From contig NZ_JAGGMZ010000001.1 in NCBI RefSeq assembly GCF_017875735.1, forward strand, positions 992,001-1,056,000: a stretch of DNA of 64,000 bases, read 5' to 3'. The notes beneath the pieces were generated by a model. That model had not been told where the DNA came from. It ran no database searches and saw only the letters and a program-made list of their open reading frames with translations. This document shows, in pieces, positions 7,540-16,262 of this stretch. The translations under genes were made by a program, and so were the position numbers. Position 1 is the first letter of the stretch, and each line of letters opens with the position of its first letter. This DNA is from Arthrobacter sp. CAN_C5. GTDB taxonomy: Bacteria; Actinomycetota; Actinomycetes; Actinomycetales; Micrococcaceae.

Positions 7540-8055
7540 CTAAGGGAGTACCCCAGAATTACCGGGCAGATGGTTGAACACCAGGGTTGTTTCGGTATGG
7601 CCCACTACCGGATCAGTCGTCAGGTGATCGAGTACCCAGTCCCGCAAGACCTCGGTGCTGGGGACCGCCAGATGCAACAGGTAGTCCACCGACCCGGCCA
7701 CATGGAAGGTGGACACCACCTCGGGCAACAGGGGGACCCTGGCGGTAAACCGGTCGATCTCCTCCCGGTTGTGACCCTTGAGCTGTACCGACACCATCGC
7801 CTGCACCGCCCGGCCGACGGACGCGAAGTCGAGCTGGGCGTGGTAGCCACTGATGACCCCGCGGTCCACCAATTGCCTTGTCCTCAGCAGGGCGGTGGAT
7901 GGTGCTACCCCGATGCGCTCGGCCAGCTGGGCATTGGTTATCCGGGCATCAGCCACCAACTCGCGCAGGATCAGTCTGTCGGTGTGGTCGAGCGTCATCG
8001 GGTCCCTGGGCCGCGCGGGGGTTCCTGATGGTTCGGGTGCGGCATCGTGTGCCAT
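7540..8055 (-). CDS. Lrp/AsnC-family transcriptional regulator
   Basis: This is a second feast/famine regulator of 171 aa. The N-terminal HTH is LDHTDRLILRELVADARITNAQLAERIGV and onward, and the C-terminal ligand domain contains QAMVSVQLKGHNREEI and EVVSTFHVAGSVDYLLHLAV, the latter matching the conserved Lrp pattern. I chose the ATG at 8055 over a TTG at 8061. It is convergent with the ArsR-like operon and lies downstream of the MarR gene on the same strand. No obvious target gene lies next to it. Confidence 0.9.
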   Translation of the reverse strand: MAHDAAPEPSGTPARPRDPMTLDHTDRLILRELVADARITNAQLAERIGVAPSTALLRTRQLVDRGVISGYHAQLDFASVGRAVQAMVSVQLKGHNREEIDRFTARVPLLPEVVSTFHVAGSVDYLLHLAVPSTEVLRDWVLDHLTTDPVVGHTETTLVFNHLPGNSGVLP

Positions 8056-8104
8056 GGGCAAGCCACTTCCTGATGAGCTACTGCGGTTGTCTCCACCCTA
8101 GCGC

Positions 8105-8542
8105 TCACGAGTCGTCCGCGTTCAGTGCCGTGGTGCAGTTGGTGATCAAGCGATCCAGTTGGCTACGCAGGACGGCGTCGTCGACCCCGTGGTCGACGGC
8201 GTCCAACGCCGCTTCGAGCCCATGCCAGGCAGCATCGGTCAGTCGCCGGCCGGGAATCGTCAGAGTGACCACGTTCGCACGGGAGTCCGAGGTGCTGATC
8301 GTGACATCCACCAATCCTCGTCCCGTCAACTGCTGGATCCGCTGCGTGACCGATGCGCGGCTCACATCCAGGGCCTGGGCTATTTTCTGCTGGGAGGAAG
8401 GCCCGGCAATCCGCACGGCGAGCAGCACCAGAAACGGGGCGTAGTGGATGCCGTGGCGGGCAAGGAGATACTCATCCGAGACGCGGTTCACTAGTGAAGT
8501 TGCACGGTGCAGCTTGAACACCGTCGACTGTCGAAGATCCAT
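8105..8542 (-). CDS. MarR-family transcriptional regulator
   Basis: This 145-aa winged-helix regulator shows the MarR layout: an N-terminal dimer helix, HTH (SSQQKIAQALDVSRASVTQRI), a wing with the family-typical D-S-R (TSDSRANVVTLT), and C-terminal dimer helices. It is probably an autorepressor: an inverted repeat lies within 20 bp of its start. It is divergent from the NUDIX/rsgA operon, which it might also affect. Confidence 0.9.
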   Translation of the reverse strand: MDLRQSTVFKLHRATSLVNRVSDEYLLARHGIHYAPFLVLLAVRIAGPSSQQKIAQALDVSRASVTQRIQQLTGRGLVDVTISTSDSRANVVTLTIPGRRLTDAAWHGLEAALDAVDHGVDDAVLRSQLDRLITNCTTALNADDS

Positions 8543-8544
8543 AC

Positions 8545-8560
8545 CGTTAAGTAGTTAACG
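8545..8560. promoter_or_regulatory. Palindromic operator of the MarR gene
   Basis: CGTTAA-GTAG-TTAACG is a perfect 6-bp inverted repeat with a 4-nt centre, placed 3 bases upstream of the MarR start. That is a typical site for autorepression. Confidence 0.6.
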
Positions 8561-8610
8561 TTTTCGGGTCCACGTCAAGTATGTCGGGGAGCGATTCTTC
8601 ACGATCTGGC

Positions 8611-8616
8611 TAGACT
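8611..8616 (+). promoter_or_regulatory. -10 box (TAGACT) of the NUDIX gene
   Basis: TAGACT lies 7 bases before the ATG and there is no ribosome site, which suggests leaderless initiation. Confidence 0.5.
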
Positions 8617-8623
8617 TGCCGCC

Positions 8624-9055
8624 ATGAGTGCTGAATGGGACACGCGGGTTGGGGCCTATGGCCTGATCATCAAGGAGTCAAAGATACTGCTGGCACATTG
8701 GAATGAGGGCGGCTCTACCGGATGGACCCTCCCGGGTGGGGGACTGGAGGAGGGAGAAGACGCGCCGACCGCGGCCGTCCGCGAGATTGAGGAGGAAACC
8801 GGGTACACGGCGCTGCTGGAGGACCTTCTCGGTGTGGATAGCCTGCACATTCCCGGAGCCTCACGGCACAACGGGTCGGGCCGGCCGATGCACGCCCTGC
8901 GAATTGTTTACCGTGCACACACCACCAGCGGAGTCCTTCGGCACGAGACTAACGGGTCCACCGATAGGGCTGCCTGGGTGGATCTCGCCGATCTGCCCAC
9001 CCTGAACCGGGTGGGACTGGTCGATATCGCTCTGACGATGGTCAACCAGGGTTGA
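8624..9055 (+). CDS. NUDIX hydrolase
   Basis: This 143-aa protein cleaves a nucleoside-diphosphate-linked compound; the substrate is not predictable. The complete Nudix box spans residues 39-61 (G39, E45, R53-E54, E57-E58, G60). The N-terminal strands GAYGLIIKESKILLAHW fit the family fold. It is followed 9 bp later by rsgA, so the two probably form an operon. There is no Shine-Dalgarno sequence, and the -10 box sits directly upstream. Confidence 0.92.
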   Translation: MSAEWDTRVGAYGLIIKESKILLAHWNEGGSTGWTLPGGGLEEGEDAPTAAVREIEEETGYTALLEDLLGVDSLHIPGASRHNGSGRPMHALRIVYRAHTTSGVLRHETNGSTDRAAWVDLADLPTLNRVGLVDIALTMVNQG

Positions 9056-9064
9056 GGCCCGCCG

Positions 9065-10117
9065 ATGGACGCGCTGCAGCAGTATGGCCTGACCGACCGG
9101 ATTAGCGTGCTCTTCGCGGGTGCTTTCCCGGACGGGCGGATCGGGCCGGGGCGCGTGGTCAGGGTTGACCGCAGCCGGATGCTGGTCGCGACGGCGCGAG
9201 GCATTGAACCGCATGACGCACGTCCCGACGTCGCGACGGGTGACTGGGTGGCCTTGGCGGGTGCCGACCCCACGCACTCCGCCATCGTGGGGGTGATGCC
9301 CCGGTACTCGGTCCTGCACCGCAAGAAGGCCCATGATCCGCTTGCTGAGGTTCAGGTGCTTGCGGTGAACGTCGACCTGGTCGGCGTGGTGGTCCCCCTC
9401 GATCGCCCGATCTCGTCCAACCGGCTGGAGCGCACCCTGGTGGCTGCCTGGGATTCGGGTGCGGTTCCCCTCGTGATTCTCACGAAAGCGGACCTGAGTA
9501 CCCGTTTCGATGAGGTCGTCGCCCAGACTGTCGAACGAGCCGGAGCGGCTGAGGTGCTCACCACCTCAGCGGATACCGGCGATGGCCTGGATGAACTGCT
9601 GTCGCGTCTTGTTCCCGGCGTCACAGCTGTGCTGCTGGGCCCCTCCGGCGCGGGGAAGTCCAGCCTGGTCAACGCACTGTTTGGCAGGGCCGTGCAGAAC
9701 ACCGGGTCGGTGAGGGCTGGCGATGGAAGAGGAAGACACACCACCACGTCGAGGGAGCTGATTCCCCTACCGGGAGGTGCGGTCCTGATGGACACGCCGG
9801 GGGTGCGTGGGTTTGCCCTGTGGGACGCCACCGACGGCCTGGACGAGGTGTTCGGAGACATTGAGGAACTTTTCGCCGGCTGCCGGTTCGCCGACTGTCG
9901 CCACGGACCTGAACCCGGGTGCGCTGTCCAGGAGGCCCTCGCCGGTGGGGTGCTCGAGGAGCGGCGCTGGCTGAGCTACCAGAAAATGGCGCAGGAGCTG
10001 GCGATTCTTCACCTGCGTCAGACCGACGCCAGACGTGCCCGAGGTCGCGGATCACACCAGCAGGCGAAGGAGTCTGCGATGGCCAAGGACCACCGCAACC
10101 GGTTCCGGCAGACCTAA
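9065..10117 (+). CDS. rsgA: Ribosome small-subunit-dependent GTPase A
   Basis: RsgA is a GTPase that acts in late 30S subunit maturation. The product is 350 aa with an N-terminal OB fold (about 20-80) and a circularly permuted GTPase domain: G4 TKAD (140-143) comes before the P-loop GPSGAGKSS (192-200) and G3 DTPG (243-246). The C-terminal zinc site is C273, C278, H280 and C286. The permuted motif order is diagnostic. It lies 9 bp after the NUDIX gene, in the same operon. The Lys/Arg-rich tail is typical of rRNA contact. Confidence 0.95.
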   Translation: MDALQQYGLTDRISVLFAGAFPDGRIGPGRVVRVDRSRMLVATARGIEPHDARPDVATGDWVALAGADPTHSAIVGVMPRYSVLHRKKAHDPLAEVQVLAVNVDLVGVVVPLDRPISSNRLERTLVAAWDSGAVPLVILTKADLSTRFDEVVAQTVERAGAAEVLTTSADTGDGLDELLSRLVPGVTAVLLGPSGAGKSSLVNALFGRAVQNTGSVRAGDGRGRHTTTSRELIPLPGGAVLMDTPGVRGFALWDATDGLDEVFGDIEELFAGCRFADCRHGPEPGCAVQEALAGGVLEERRWLSYQKMAQELAILHLRQTDARRARGRGSHQQAKESAMAKDHRNRFRQT

Positions 10118-10180
10118 AGCCTTTCGGTGGCGGGGGCGAGAATCATGTGTCCCACGGTGTCACTGTGGCATCCTGTGTAA

Positions 10181-11398
10181 ATGGCAGAATTCAAGCAGTC
10201 GACCAAGCTCCACAACGTTCTCTACGACATTAGGGGGCCGCTGCTCGACCATGCCAAGTTCATGGAGGCGGAGGGGCACCGGATCCTGAAGCTCAACATT
10301 GGGAATCCAGCACCATTCGGATTCGAGGCTCCGGAAGCCATTCTGGTCGATATGATCCGTCACCTCCCGAAGGCCCAGGGCTACAGCGATTCCCGGGGCA
10401 TCTTCTCAGCCCGGACCGCTGTGGTGCAGTACTACCAGAGCCGCGGGCTCACCCATATGGACGTCGACGACGTCTACCTGGGCAACGGGGTCAGCGAACT
10501 CATTACTCTTTCACTCCAGGCGCTGCTGAATAACGGCGACGAGATTCTGGTGCCCACACCCGATTACCCCCTCTGGACTGCCTCAGCGAGCCTTGCCGGG
10601 GGAACCGCTGTGCACTACCTCTGTGACGAGGAGAATCACTGGTGGCCCGATCTGGAGGATGTGGCCGCAAAGATCACCAGCCGCACCAAGGGGATTGTGC
10701 TGATCAACCCCAACAACCCAACCGGTGCCGTTTACCCCCGTTCGATCATCGAGGGCATGGTAAAGCTGGCGCGTGAACACGATCTCATCATTTTCGCTGA
10801 CGAGATCTACGAGAAGATCCTGTACGACGACGCCGTCCACATCAACGCTGCCACCGTTACCGGCGACGACGTCCTGTGCCTGACCTTTAGCGGCCTGTCG
10901 AAGGCCTACCGGATTGCCGGATTCCGCAGCGGTTGGATGGCCATCACCGGGCCCAAGCACCAGGCCGCCGACTATATCGAGGGCATCAACCTCCTCGCGA
11001 ACATGAGGCTGTGCGCCAATGTGCCGGCCCAGCATGCGATCCAGACGGCGCTCGGCGGCCACCAAAGCATCAATGACCTCATCTTGCCTGGGGGCCGGCT
11101 GAAGCAGCAGCGCGACAAGGCCTACCAGCTGTTGAACGAGATACCCGGGGTCAGTTGTGAACTGGCCCAGGGGGCCCTCTACCTGTTCCCGCGGCTGGAC
11201 CCTGAGGTCTACCCGATCAAGGACGACGAGCAGTTTGCCCTCGACCTGCTCAAACAGCAGAAGATCCTGATCTCCCACGGCCGGGCGTTCAACTGGGTCA
11301 ACCCCGACCACTTCCGCATGGTGACCCTGCCCAATGTTGATGATCTTGAGGACGCCATCGGTCGGCTCGCCGAATTCCTGAGTACCTACAAGCCCTAG
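10181..11398 (+). CDS. alaA: Alanine-type PLP aminotransferase
   Basis: This class I/II aminotransferase of 405 aa closely fits AlaA (glutamate-pyruvate transaminase). It has GNPAPFGFEAP near the N-terminus, NPNNPTGAVYP (176-186), FADEIYEKILYDD (205-217), Schiff-base lysine K241 in SGLSKAYRIAG and R249 in FRSGW. The TFSGLSKAYRIAGFRSGW-type block is characteristic of this subgroup. A weak -10-like CATCCT lies 6 bases before the ATG, so it may be leaderless. It supplies alanine and links nitrogen to pyruvate metabolism. Confidence 0.88.
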   Translation: MAEFKQSTKLHNVLYDIRGPLLDHAKFMEAEGHRILKLNIGNPAPFGFEAPEAILVDMIRHLPKAQGYSDSRGIFSARTAVVQYYQSRGLTHMDVDDVYLGNGVSELITLSLQALLNNGDEILVPTPDYPLWTASASLAGGTAVHYLCDEENHWWPDLEDVAAKITSRTKGIVLINPNNPTGAVYPRSIIEGMVKLAREHDLIIFADEIYEKILYDDAVHINAATVTGDDVLCLTFSGLSKAYRIAGFRSGWMAITGPKHQAADYIEGINLLANMRLCANVPAQHAIQTALGGHQSINDLILPGGRLKQQRDKAYQLLNEIPGVSCELAQGALYLFPRLDPEVYPIKDDEQFALDLLKQQKILISHGRAFNWVNPDHFRMVTLPNVDDLEDAIGRLAEFLSTYKP

Positions 11399-11419
11399 TC
11401 CGCCTTCGGAAGGATCACC

Positions 11420-12274
11420 ATGTCGTCTGCTCCCGCGTTCAAGACAAGCCCCACCCAGTCCCTGATGGTGGGGCCGGATGTGGACCTGGCTTCGATCCGC
11501 CCGCGCTCCACCCCGGGGTTTTCCGGTGGCAAGAAGAAGGGCAAAGCCAAACTTGCTGCGGGAAGCGCCCAGCTCTCGGAGCTGCAGGAGAAACTGTTCG
11601 CCGAGAGCAGGTTCGGCAGCGAAATCTCCCTACTGGTGGTCTTGCAGGCTATGGACACGGCAGGCAAGGGCGGGATCGTCCGCCACGTGGTGGGGGCCGT
11701 TGACCCGCAGGGTGTGAATCATTATGCCTTCAAAGCCCCCACCCGGGCCGAGAAGCGCCACGACTTCCTGTGGCGGATCAGGAAACAGCTTCCCGGGCCG
11801 GGAATGATCGGCGTTTTCGACCGGTCCCACTATGAGGACGTGCTGATCCAGCGGGTCCGTGGGATGGCGGAGCCCGCAACGATCGAGGAGCGGTACGGCA
11901 TCATCCGGGACTTCGAGGCCGAGCTAACGGAGTCCGGGACCCGCATCATCAAGGTGATGCTGCACATCAGCCCCCGGGAGCAGAAGGAACGCCTGACCGA
12001 ACGGCTGAAGCGCAAGGACAAGCACTGGAAATACAACACCGGTGACCTCGACGAGCGTCAGCTGTGGGACCAGTACCAGGCGGCGTACCAGGTGGCCATC
12101 GAACGGACAGCGACCCCCGACGCCCCGTGGTACGTGATCCCTGCGGACCGCAAATGGTACGCGCGTATTGCGGTGCAACAGCTGATCATCGATGCGCTGC
12201 AGGACATGCAGCTGAGCTGGCCACGTGCGGATTTCGACGTCAAAGCAGAGAAGGCGCGGCTGGCCAAGTCCTGA
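11420..12274 (+). CDS. Polyphosphate kinase 2 family protein
   Basis: PPK2 enzymes transfer phosphate between polyphosphate and nucleotides. The product is 284 aa with a Walker-A-like MDTAGKGG (78-85), Walker-B-like FDRSHYEDVL (133-142) and the lid region ERLKRKDKHWKYN. The single-domain length fits PPK2 class I/III, but ADP/GDP versus AMP preference cannot be read from sequence alone. It lies 21 bp after alaA with AAGGATC before the ATG, so probably in one transcript. Confidence 0.9.
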   Translation: MSSAPAFKTSPTQSLMVGPDVDLASIRPRSTPGFSGGKKKGKAKLAAGSAQLSELQEKLFAESRFGSEISLLVVLQAMDTAGKGGIVRHVVGAVDPQGVNHYAFKAPTRAEKRHDFLWRIRKQLPGPGMIGVFDRSHYEDVLIQRVRGMAEPATIEERYGIIRDFEAELTESGTRIIKVMLHISPREQKERLTERLKRKDKHWKYNTGDLDERQLWDQYQAAYQVAIERTATPDAPWYVIPADRKWYARIAVQQLIIDALQDMQLSWPRADFDVKAEKARLAKS

Positions 12275-12335
12275 CCAGGATCCGCCCGCCAGGTCAGCTG
12301 CGTCCCTCCATGCCACGGTTCAGCGTGGCGCTGTG

Positions 12336-12375
12336 ACACTCCGGTTCAGTTCGACCGTTCAGCCCGACTGTTCAG
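12336..12375. repeat. Three 13-bp imperfect repeats at the end of xseB
   Basis: GTTCAG recurs at 12344, 12357 and 12370 with an exact 13-bp period, with similar flanks. A hairpin GCCACG/CGTGGC at 12312-12329 carries one more GTTCAG in its loop. This lies between the convergent PPK2 and xseB genes, and its role is unknown. Confidence 0.6.
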
Positions 12376-12610
12376 CTTTGTCCCGTGCAGCGGCGAGACG
12401 CTTCTTGGCGCCTTCGAGCCAGGATTCACAGTGATCTGCCAGCGCCTCACCGCGTTCCCAGAGGGCGAGTGATCGCTCGAGCGTCACCCCGCCGGCCTCC
12501 AGTTGGCTGACGACGGCGACAAGCTGTTCCCGTGCCTGTTCGTAGGAGAGGCCGCTGACTTCTGCCTCCGGTCCGGTGTCGCCGGTCGAAGGTCCTGTGG
12601 TTTGGCTCAT
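12359..12610 (-). CDS. xseB: Exodeoxyribonuclease VII small subunit
   Basis: This 83-aa subunit of exonuclease VII, which degrades single-stranded DNA, shows the family pattern LSYEQAREQLVAVVSQLEAGGVTLERSLALWERGEAL as two long helices. It overlaps the end of xseA by 4 bases (ATGA), giving translational coupling and fixed stoichiometry. Its last codons run into a 13-bp triple repeat that continues into the intergenic region. Confidence 0.95.
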   Translation of the reverse strand: MSQTTGPSTGDTGPEAEVSGLSYEQAREQLVAVVSQLEAGGVTLERSLALWERGEALADHCESWLEGAKKRLAAARDKAEQSG

Positions 12611-13959
12611 GGGATGTCTTTCGTTTCGGTGGATGGGGAATCGGGGCTGGGGGCGAGCGCTGACGCGGCCAGGTCGCCGCGTGCCAGCCGGATTTTGAGC
12701 AGTGTCCCGGGGGAGACGTTTGCAGCATCCCGGGCGATGGATCCGTCGGCCAGCTGGACCACCGCGTACCCTCGGTCGAGGGTGTTTTGCGGTGACAGGG
12801 CTCTTACCTGTGAGCGGAGGTGGTGCACCCTATCGACGTCGCGCGCCACTGCCGAGGTCGCCGCCTGACGGGCCCGCCCACGCAGCCGTTCGACGTCGTC
12901 CGAGCGCACCGACACCATGCCTTCGGGCTGGGCCAGGACAGGACGCGATCGCAGGTGATTGAGCCGCTCCGTTTCCCGGGAGACCAGGGTGTCGATGGCG
13001 CGGGACAACTGTGCCCGCGACTGGCGGATCCGCTGGAACTCCTCGGCGACGTCGGGAACCACACGCTTCGCGGCGTCGGTGGGGGTGGAAGCGCGCAGAT
13101 CCGCAGCTTCATCAATCAGCGGCCGGTCGGCCTCATGCCCGATCGCGCTGACGACCGGGGTGCGGGTGGCGGCGACGGCCCTGACCATTTCCTCGCTGCT
13201 GAAGGGCAGGAGGTCCTCCAGCGACCCGCCGCCGCGGGTGATGATGATGACGTCGACGCTGGGTAGGGCGTCGAGCTCTGCCAACGCAGCGGTCACCTGC
13301 CCCACACACCCAACCCCCTGGACCGCGACTTCCCGGACCTCGAACTCTACGGCTGGCCAACGGAGGCTGGCATTGCGCAGGACATCCTTCATGGCATCCG
13401 ACCCCCGCCCGGTGATCAAGCCGATCCGATGGGGCAGCAGCGGCAAGGGTTTGCGCAGCCGCGCGGCGAAGAGGCCCTCCGCGGCCAGCAAGTGGCGAAG
13501 CCGTTCGATCCTGGCCAGCAGGTCGCCCAGTCCCACCTGCCGGATCTGCCAGGTCTGCATGGACAACCGTCCGGTCTTCAACCAAAAATCGGGTTTGAGC
13601 TGGGCCACCACGCGTGAACCGTGCTCCAGTGGAAGTTCCAGCCGGGAGAGCACATTGCCCCGGATGGTCAGGGGCAGGGACACCTCGGCGTCGACATCCC
13701 GCAGCGTCACGAAACACATGTTTGACCGGCGGTTGACCTCGATCACCTGTCCCTCGACCCACGCCGCGGGGGCCCGCTCGAGGTGCGCCTTGAGTTTCTC
13801 GGACAGAAGGTGGAGTGGCCAGGGGCGTTCGGCGGTAGTTTCAGCGGCGGTGGCGGGCAGCGTCGTCGGCCCGCCCTGCCTGGCGTCAACCAGCGGCGGC
13901 GTCCCTGTTGCCGCGCCCGCAGCGAAGTTCGGCGGCTGCGCCGCGCCTTCGTTCTTCAT
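12607..13959 (-). CDS. xseA: Exodeoxyribonuclease VII large subunit
   Basis: This is the catalytic subunit of exonuclease VII (450 aa). An N-terminal OB-fold domain (about 50-140: AWVEGQVIEVNRRSNMCFVTL) precedes the nuclease domain with IGLITGRGSDAMKDVL, VIIITRGGGSLEDLLPF and SAIGHEADRPLIDEAADLRAS, and a coiled-coil C-terminal half that binds XseB. It has an extra Thr/Ala-rich N-terminal leader of about 45 residues. It is the first gene of the xseAB operon and is divergent from a membrane-protein gene. Confidence 0.96.
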   Translation of the reverse strand: MKNEGAAQPPNFAAGAATGTPPLVDARQGGPTTLPATAAETTAERPWPLHLLSEKLKAHLERAPAAWVEGQVIEVNRRSNMCFVTLRDVDAEVSLPLTIRGNVLSRLELPLEHGSRVVAQLKPDFWLKTGRLSMQTWQIRQVGLGDLLARIERLRHLLAAEGLFAARLRKPLPLLPHRIGLITGRGSDAMKDVLRNASLRWPAVEFEVREVAVQGVGCVGQVTAALAELDALPSVDVIIITRGGGSLEDLLPFSSEEMVRAVAATRTPVVSAIGHEADRPLIDEAADLRASTPTDAAKRVVPDVAEEFQRIRQSRAQLSRAIDTLVSRETERLNHLRSRPVLAQPEGMVSVRSDDVERLRGRARQAATSAVARDVDRVHHLRSQVRALSPQNTLDRGYAVVQLADGSIARDAANVSPGTLLKIRLARGDLAASALAPSPDSPSTETKDIP

Positions 13960-14057
13960 CAGTTGACACTCCCAACGCTCGTGGCGGGAACGGGTAGTAG
14001 ACCTTCTGACCCCACGCCTGTTCTCCTAATGTCTATCAGCTTGCGCCCCCTCTGAGT

Positions 14058-14106
14058 GTCCACACCGGGTCGGTGTGGAGGAATAGTGCAGCGGGAAGTG
14101 CATAAT
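14058..14106 (+). promoter_or_regulatory. Hairpin and extended -10 before the membrane-protein gene
   Basis: A 7-bp hairpin (CCACACC/GGTGTGG, 14060-14078) is followed by TGCATAAT, an extended -10 (14099-14106), 35 bases before the ATG at 14141. The -35 is not clear. Confidence 0.35.
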
Positions 14107-14140
14107 CGATACTTCTGCCACTACAAGCCAGGGACAACAC

Positions 14141-15013
14141 ATGCGGACAGTTGGTGCAGCGCTCTTGGTGCTGATCGCGTTGATACTGGCGGGCGTCGCC
14201 CTGCCGGGTGCGTGGATTGAACGAAACCTCGTGCAGGCTGATGGTTTTGTGGAACTAGCTGGGCCGCTCGGTGCTGATCCCGACTTCCAGGCCCGACTGA
14301 CCGATGCCCTCGCTACTGAGGCGACCGCTGCTGCCGAGCTTCCGCCAGCGTTCGCAGGCATCATCGAGCCCTTGATAGCCGACGCGGCAGCCACCGTCGC
14401 TGCCCTGCCGGGGTACCCCGCAGCCTGGGACGATACGCTGCGCCGTTCCCATGACCTGAGCGTTCCCACCGAAGTGAATGTGAGCACCGGCGTGGAGTCG
14501 CCACAACCCCTGAGGCTCGACCTGACGCCTGTGGTGTCCCTTGCGCTCCAGGAGGTCGGCTCGGGTATAGGTATCGAGGTTCCGGAACCCGCAGAGACTC
14601 TCATCGAGATCGGTCCGGCCGAACAGCAGGTGGCACTGGGGCAGTTGGCGGCAATCTCCGGCCTCTGGCCCTTTCTGCTGACCGCGGCCGGGATGACCGC
14701 GCTGCTCGCACTGGTCCTTGCGCGCAGGCGTGGCACTACACTGGCGCTGCTTGGCGTCGGAATCGCTGTCCTCGGCGGGATCTACTGGCTGGCTTCCGGC
14801 GCCGCGCCGGGGGGCGCTGAACAGCTCCGCGCGCAGAACGCCGACGCTGAAAGCCCCATTGCTGCACTGTTCAGGGAGGGCCTGGTAGCGAGGGCGGTCG
14901 AGGATGCCCAACCGCTGAGTCTGGCGGTCTTTGGATTGGGTGTGGTGCTGTGCGTGATGGGTGTGGCGGCGAGACTCCTTGCAGGTGGACGGACTCGGAC
15001 CCAGCAGGACTAG
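14141..15013 (+). CDS. Membrane protein with large extracellular domain
   Basis: This 290-aa protein belongs to no family I can name. It has an N-terminal TM or signal segment (AALLVLIALILAGVALPGA), an extracellular region of about 150 residues rich in Ala/Glu/Pro, then hydrophobic segments ISGLWPFLLTAAGMTALLALVLA and TTLALLGVGIAVLGGIYWLASG, a second short outer loop, and a last TM (LSLAVFGLGVVLCVMGVAARLL). In related actinobacteria an uncharacterised gene lies next to xseA and ispH in the same place (from memory), so it is likely a conserved but undescribed envelope protein. Confidence 0.7.
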   Translation: MRTVGAALLVLIALILAGVALPGAWIERNLVQADGFVELAGPLGADPDFQARLTDALATEATAAAELPPAFAGIIEPLIADAAATVAALPGYPAAWDDTLRRSHDLSVPTEVNVSTGVESPQPLRLDLTPVVSLALQEVGSGIGIEVPEPAETLIEIGPAEQQVALGQLAAISGLWPFLLTAAGMTALLALVLARRRGTTLALLGVGIAVLGGIYWLASGAAPGGAEQLRAQNADAESPIAALFREGLVARAVEDAQPLSLAVFGLGVVLCVMGVAARLLAGGRTRTQQD

Positions 15014-15132
15014 CCTCTGCGGATGAACCCGGCCGAGTTGGCCCGGCCGAGTTCACCCGGCCGGATTTGCCTAGCCAGATTAGCTCTGAGCGGATCACGG
15101 CTGGCGGCTTCGGGTAGTGCGGCTTCGAGCCG

Positions 15133-15138
15133 TTAGCA
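15133..15138 (+). promoter_or_regulatory. -10 box (TAGCAT) of ispH
   Basis: TAGCAT ends 7 bases before the ATG of ispH, which fits leaderless initiation. Confidence 0.4.
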
Positions 15139-15145
15139 TTGAGGG

Positions 15146-16231
15146 ATGACCAGCACAGCAGTCTCAGTGCCCATGCCTTCGGTTCCTCGGAGGCGGCGTT
15201 CGCCTGCCGAGATCGAGGCCGCGCAGCCCGTCGATGGGGGACGCAAAGTCCTGCTTGCCGCTCCACGCGGCTACTGCGCGGGAGTGGACCGAGCCGTGAT
15301 CGCCGTCGAGAAGGCTCTGGAACACTACGGTGCCCCCGTGTATGTCCGTAAGCAGATTGTCCACAATCTGCATGTCGTCACCACGCTGGAGGCCAAGGGT
15401 GCCATCTTCGTTGAAGAGAACGAGGAAGTGCCCGAGGGTGAACTGGTGGTCTTTTCCGCCCACGGAGTGTCGCCGGCCGTGATCCAGTCGGCCGAGGACC
15501 GCGGACTGCGAACCATTGATGCCACCTGCCCGCTGGTCACCAAAGTGCACAAGGAAGCTGTCCGTTTCGCTCGCGATGATTTCGACATCCTGCTGATCGG
15601 CCATGAGGGGCACGAGGAAGTGGAAGGAACTGCGGGGGAGGCTCCGGACCACATCCAGATCGTCAATGGGCCCGAAGATGTGGACAAGGTGACGGTTCGC
15701 GATCCTGAGCGGGTGATCTGGTTGTCCCAGACCACGCTGAGCGTCGATGAGACCATGCTGACCGTGAACCTCCTGAAGGAGCGGTTCCCCACCCTGCAGG
15801 ATCCCCCCAGCGACGACATTTGTTATGCAACCTCCAACCGCCAGGCCGCGATCAAGAAGATATCGCCCAGTTCTGACCTGGTGATAGTTGTGGGATCGGC
15901 CAACTCGTCGAACTCTGTGCGGCTGGTGGAAGTGGCCCTTGAGTACGGTGCCAAGGCTTCCTACCGGGTCGACTTCGCCAACGAGGTCGACGAGACCTGG
16001 TTCGAGGGTGTCTCGACGATCGGCGTGACCTCGGGTGCGTCAGTGCCCGATAATCTGGTTCAGGACGTTTTACGTCTGCTGGCAGACTACGGGTACGGCG
16101 ACGTCGAGGAAGTGGTGACTGCCGAGGAGGACATTATTTTCTCGTTGCCCAAGGAGATCCGCGCCACGCTGAAGGCGATGGGGGACTCCACCAGCGGGAT
16201 CGGTGGCAGAGGGCCCCGGCCGAAGCGCTGA
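15146..16231 (+). CDS. ispH: 4-hydroxy-3-methylbut-2-enyl diphosphate reductase
   Basis: IspH makes IPP and DMAPP in the last step of the MEP isoprenoid pathway, using a [4Fe-4S] cluster. Its three cluster cysteines are visible: C44 ([11 protein letters not shown]), C128 ([12 protein letters not shown]) and C226 ([11 protein letters not shown]). The VGSANSSNS and GVTSGASVP motifs of the family are also present. The protein has 361 aa, longer than E. coli because of an N-terminal extension of about 30 residues with a basic patch (PRRRRSP). An internal ATG at 15173 would remove only 9 residues. It converges on rmuC. Confidence 0.97.
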   Translation: MTSTAVSVPMPSVPRRRRSPAEIEAAQPVDGGRKVLLAAPRGYCAGVDRAVIAVEKALEHYGAPVYVRKQIVHNLHVVTTLEAKGAIFVEENEEVPEGELVVFSAHGVSPAVIQSAEDRGLRTIDATCPLVTKVHKEAVRFARDDFDILLIGHEGHEEVEGTAGEAPDHIQIVNGPEDVDKVTVRDPERVIWLSQTTLSVDETMLTVNLLKERFPTLQDPPSDDICYATSNRQAAIKKISPSSDLVIVVGSANSSNSVRLVEVALEYGAKASYRVDFANEVDETWFEGVSTIGVTSGASVPDNLVQDVLRLLADYGYGDVEEVVTAEEDIIFSLPKEIRATLKAMGDSTSGIGGRGPRPKR

Positions 16232-16262
16232 GCTTCGATCACCAGCTTTTCCGCCGCCGTCC

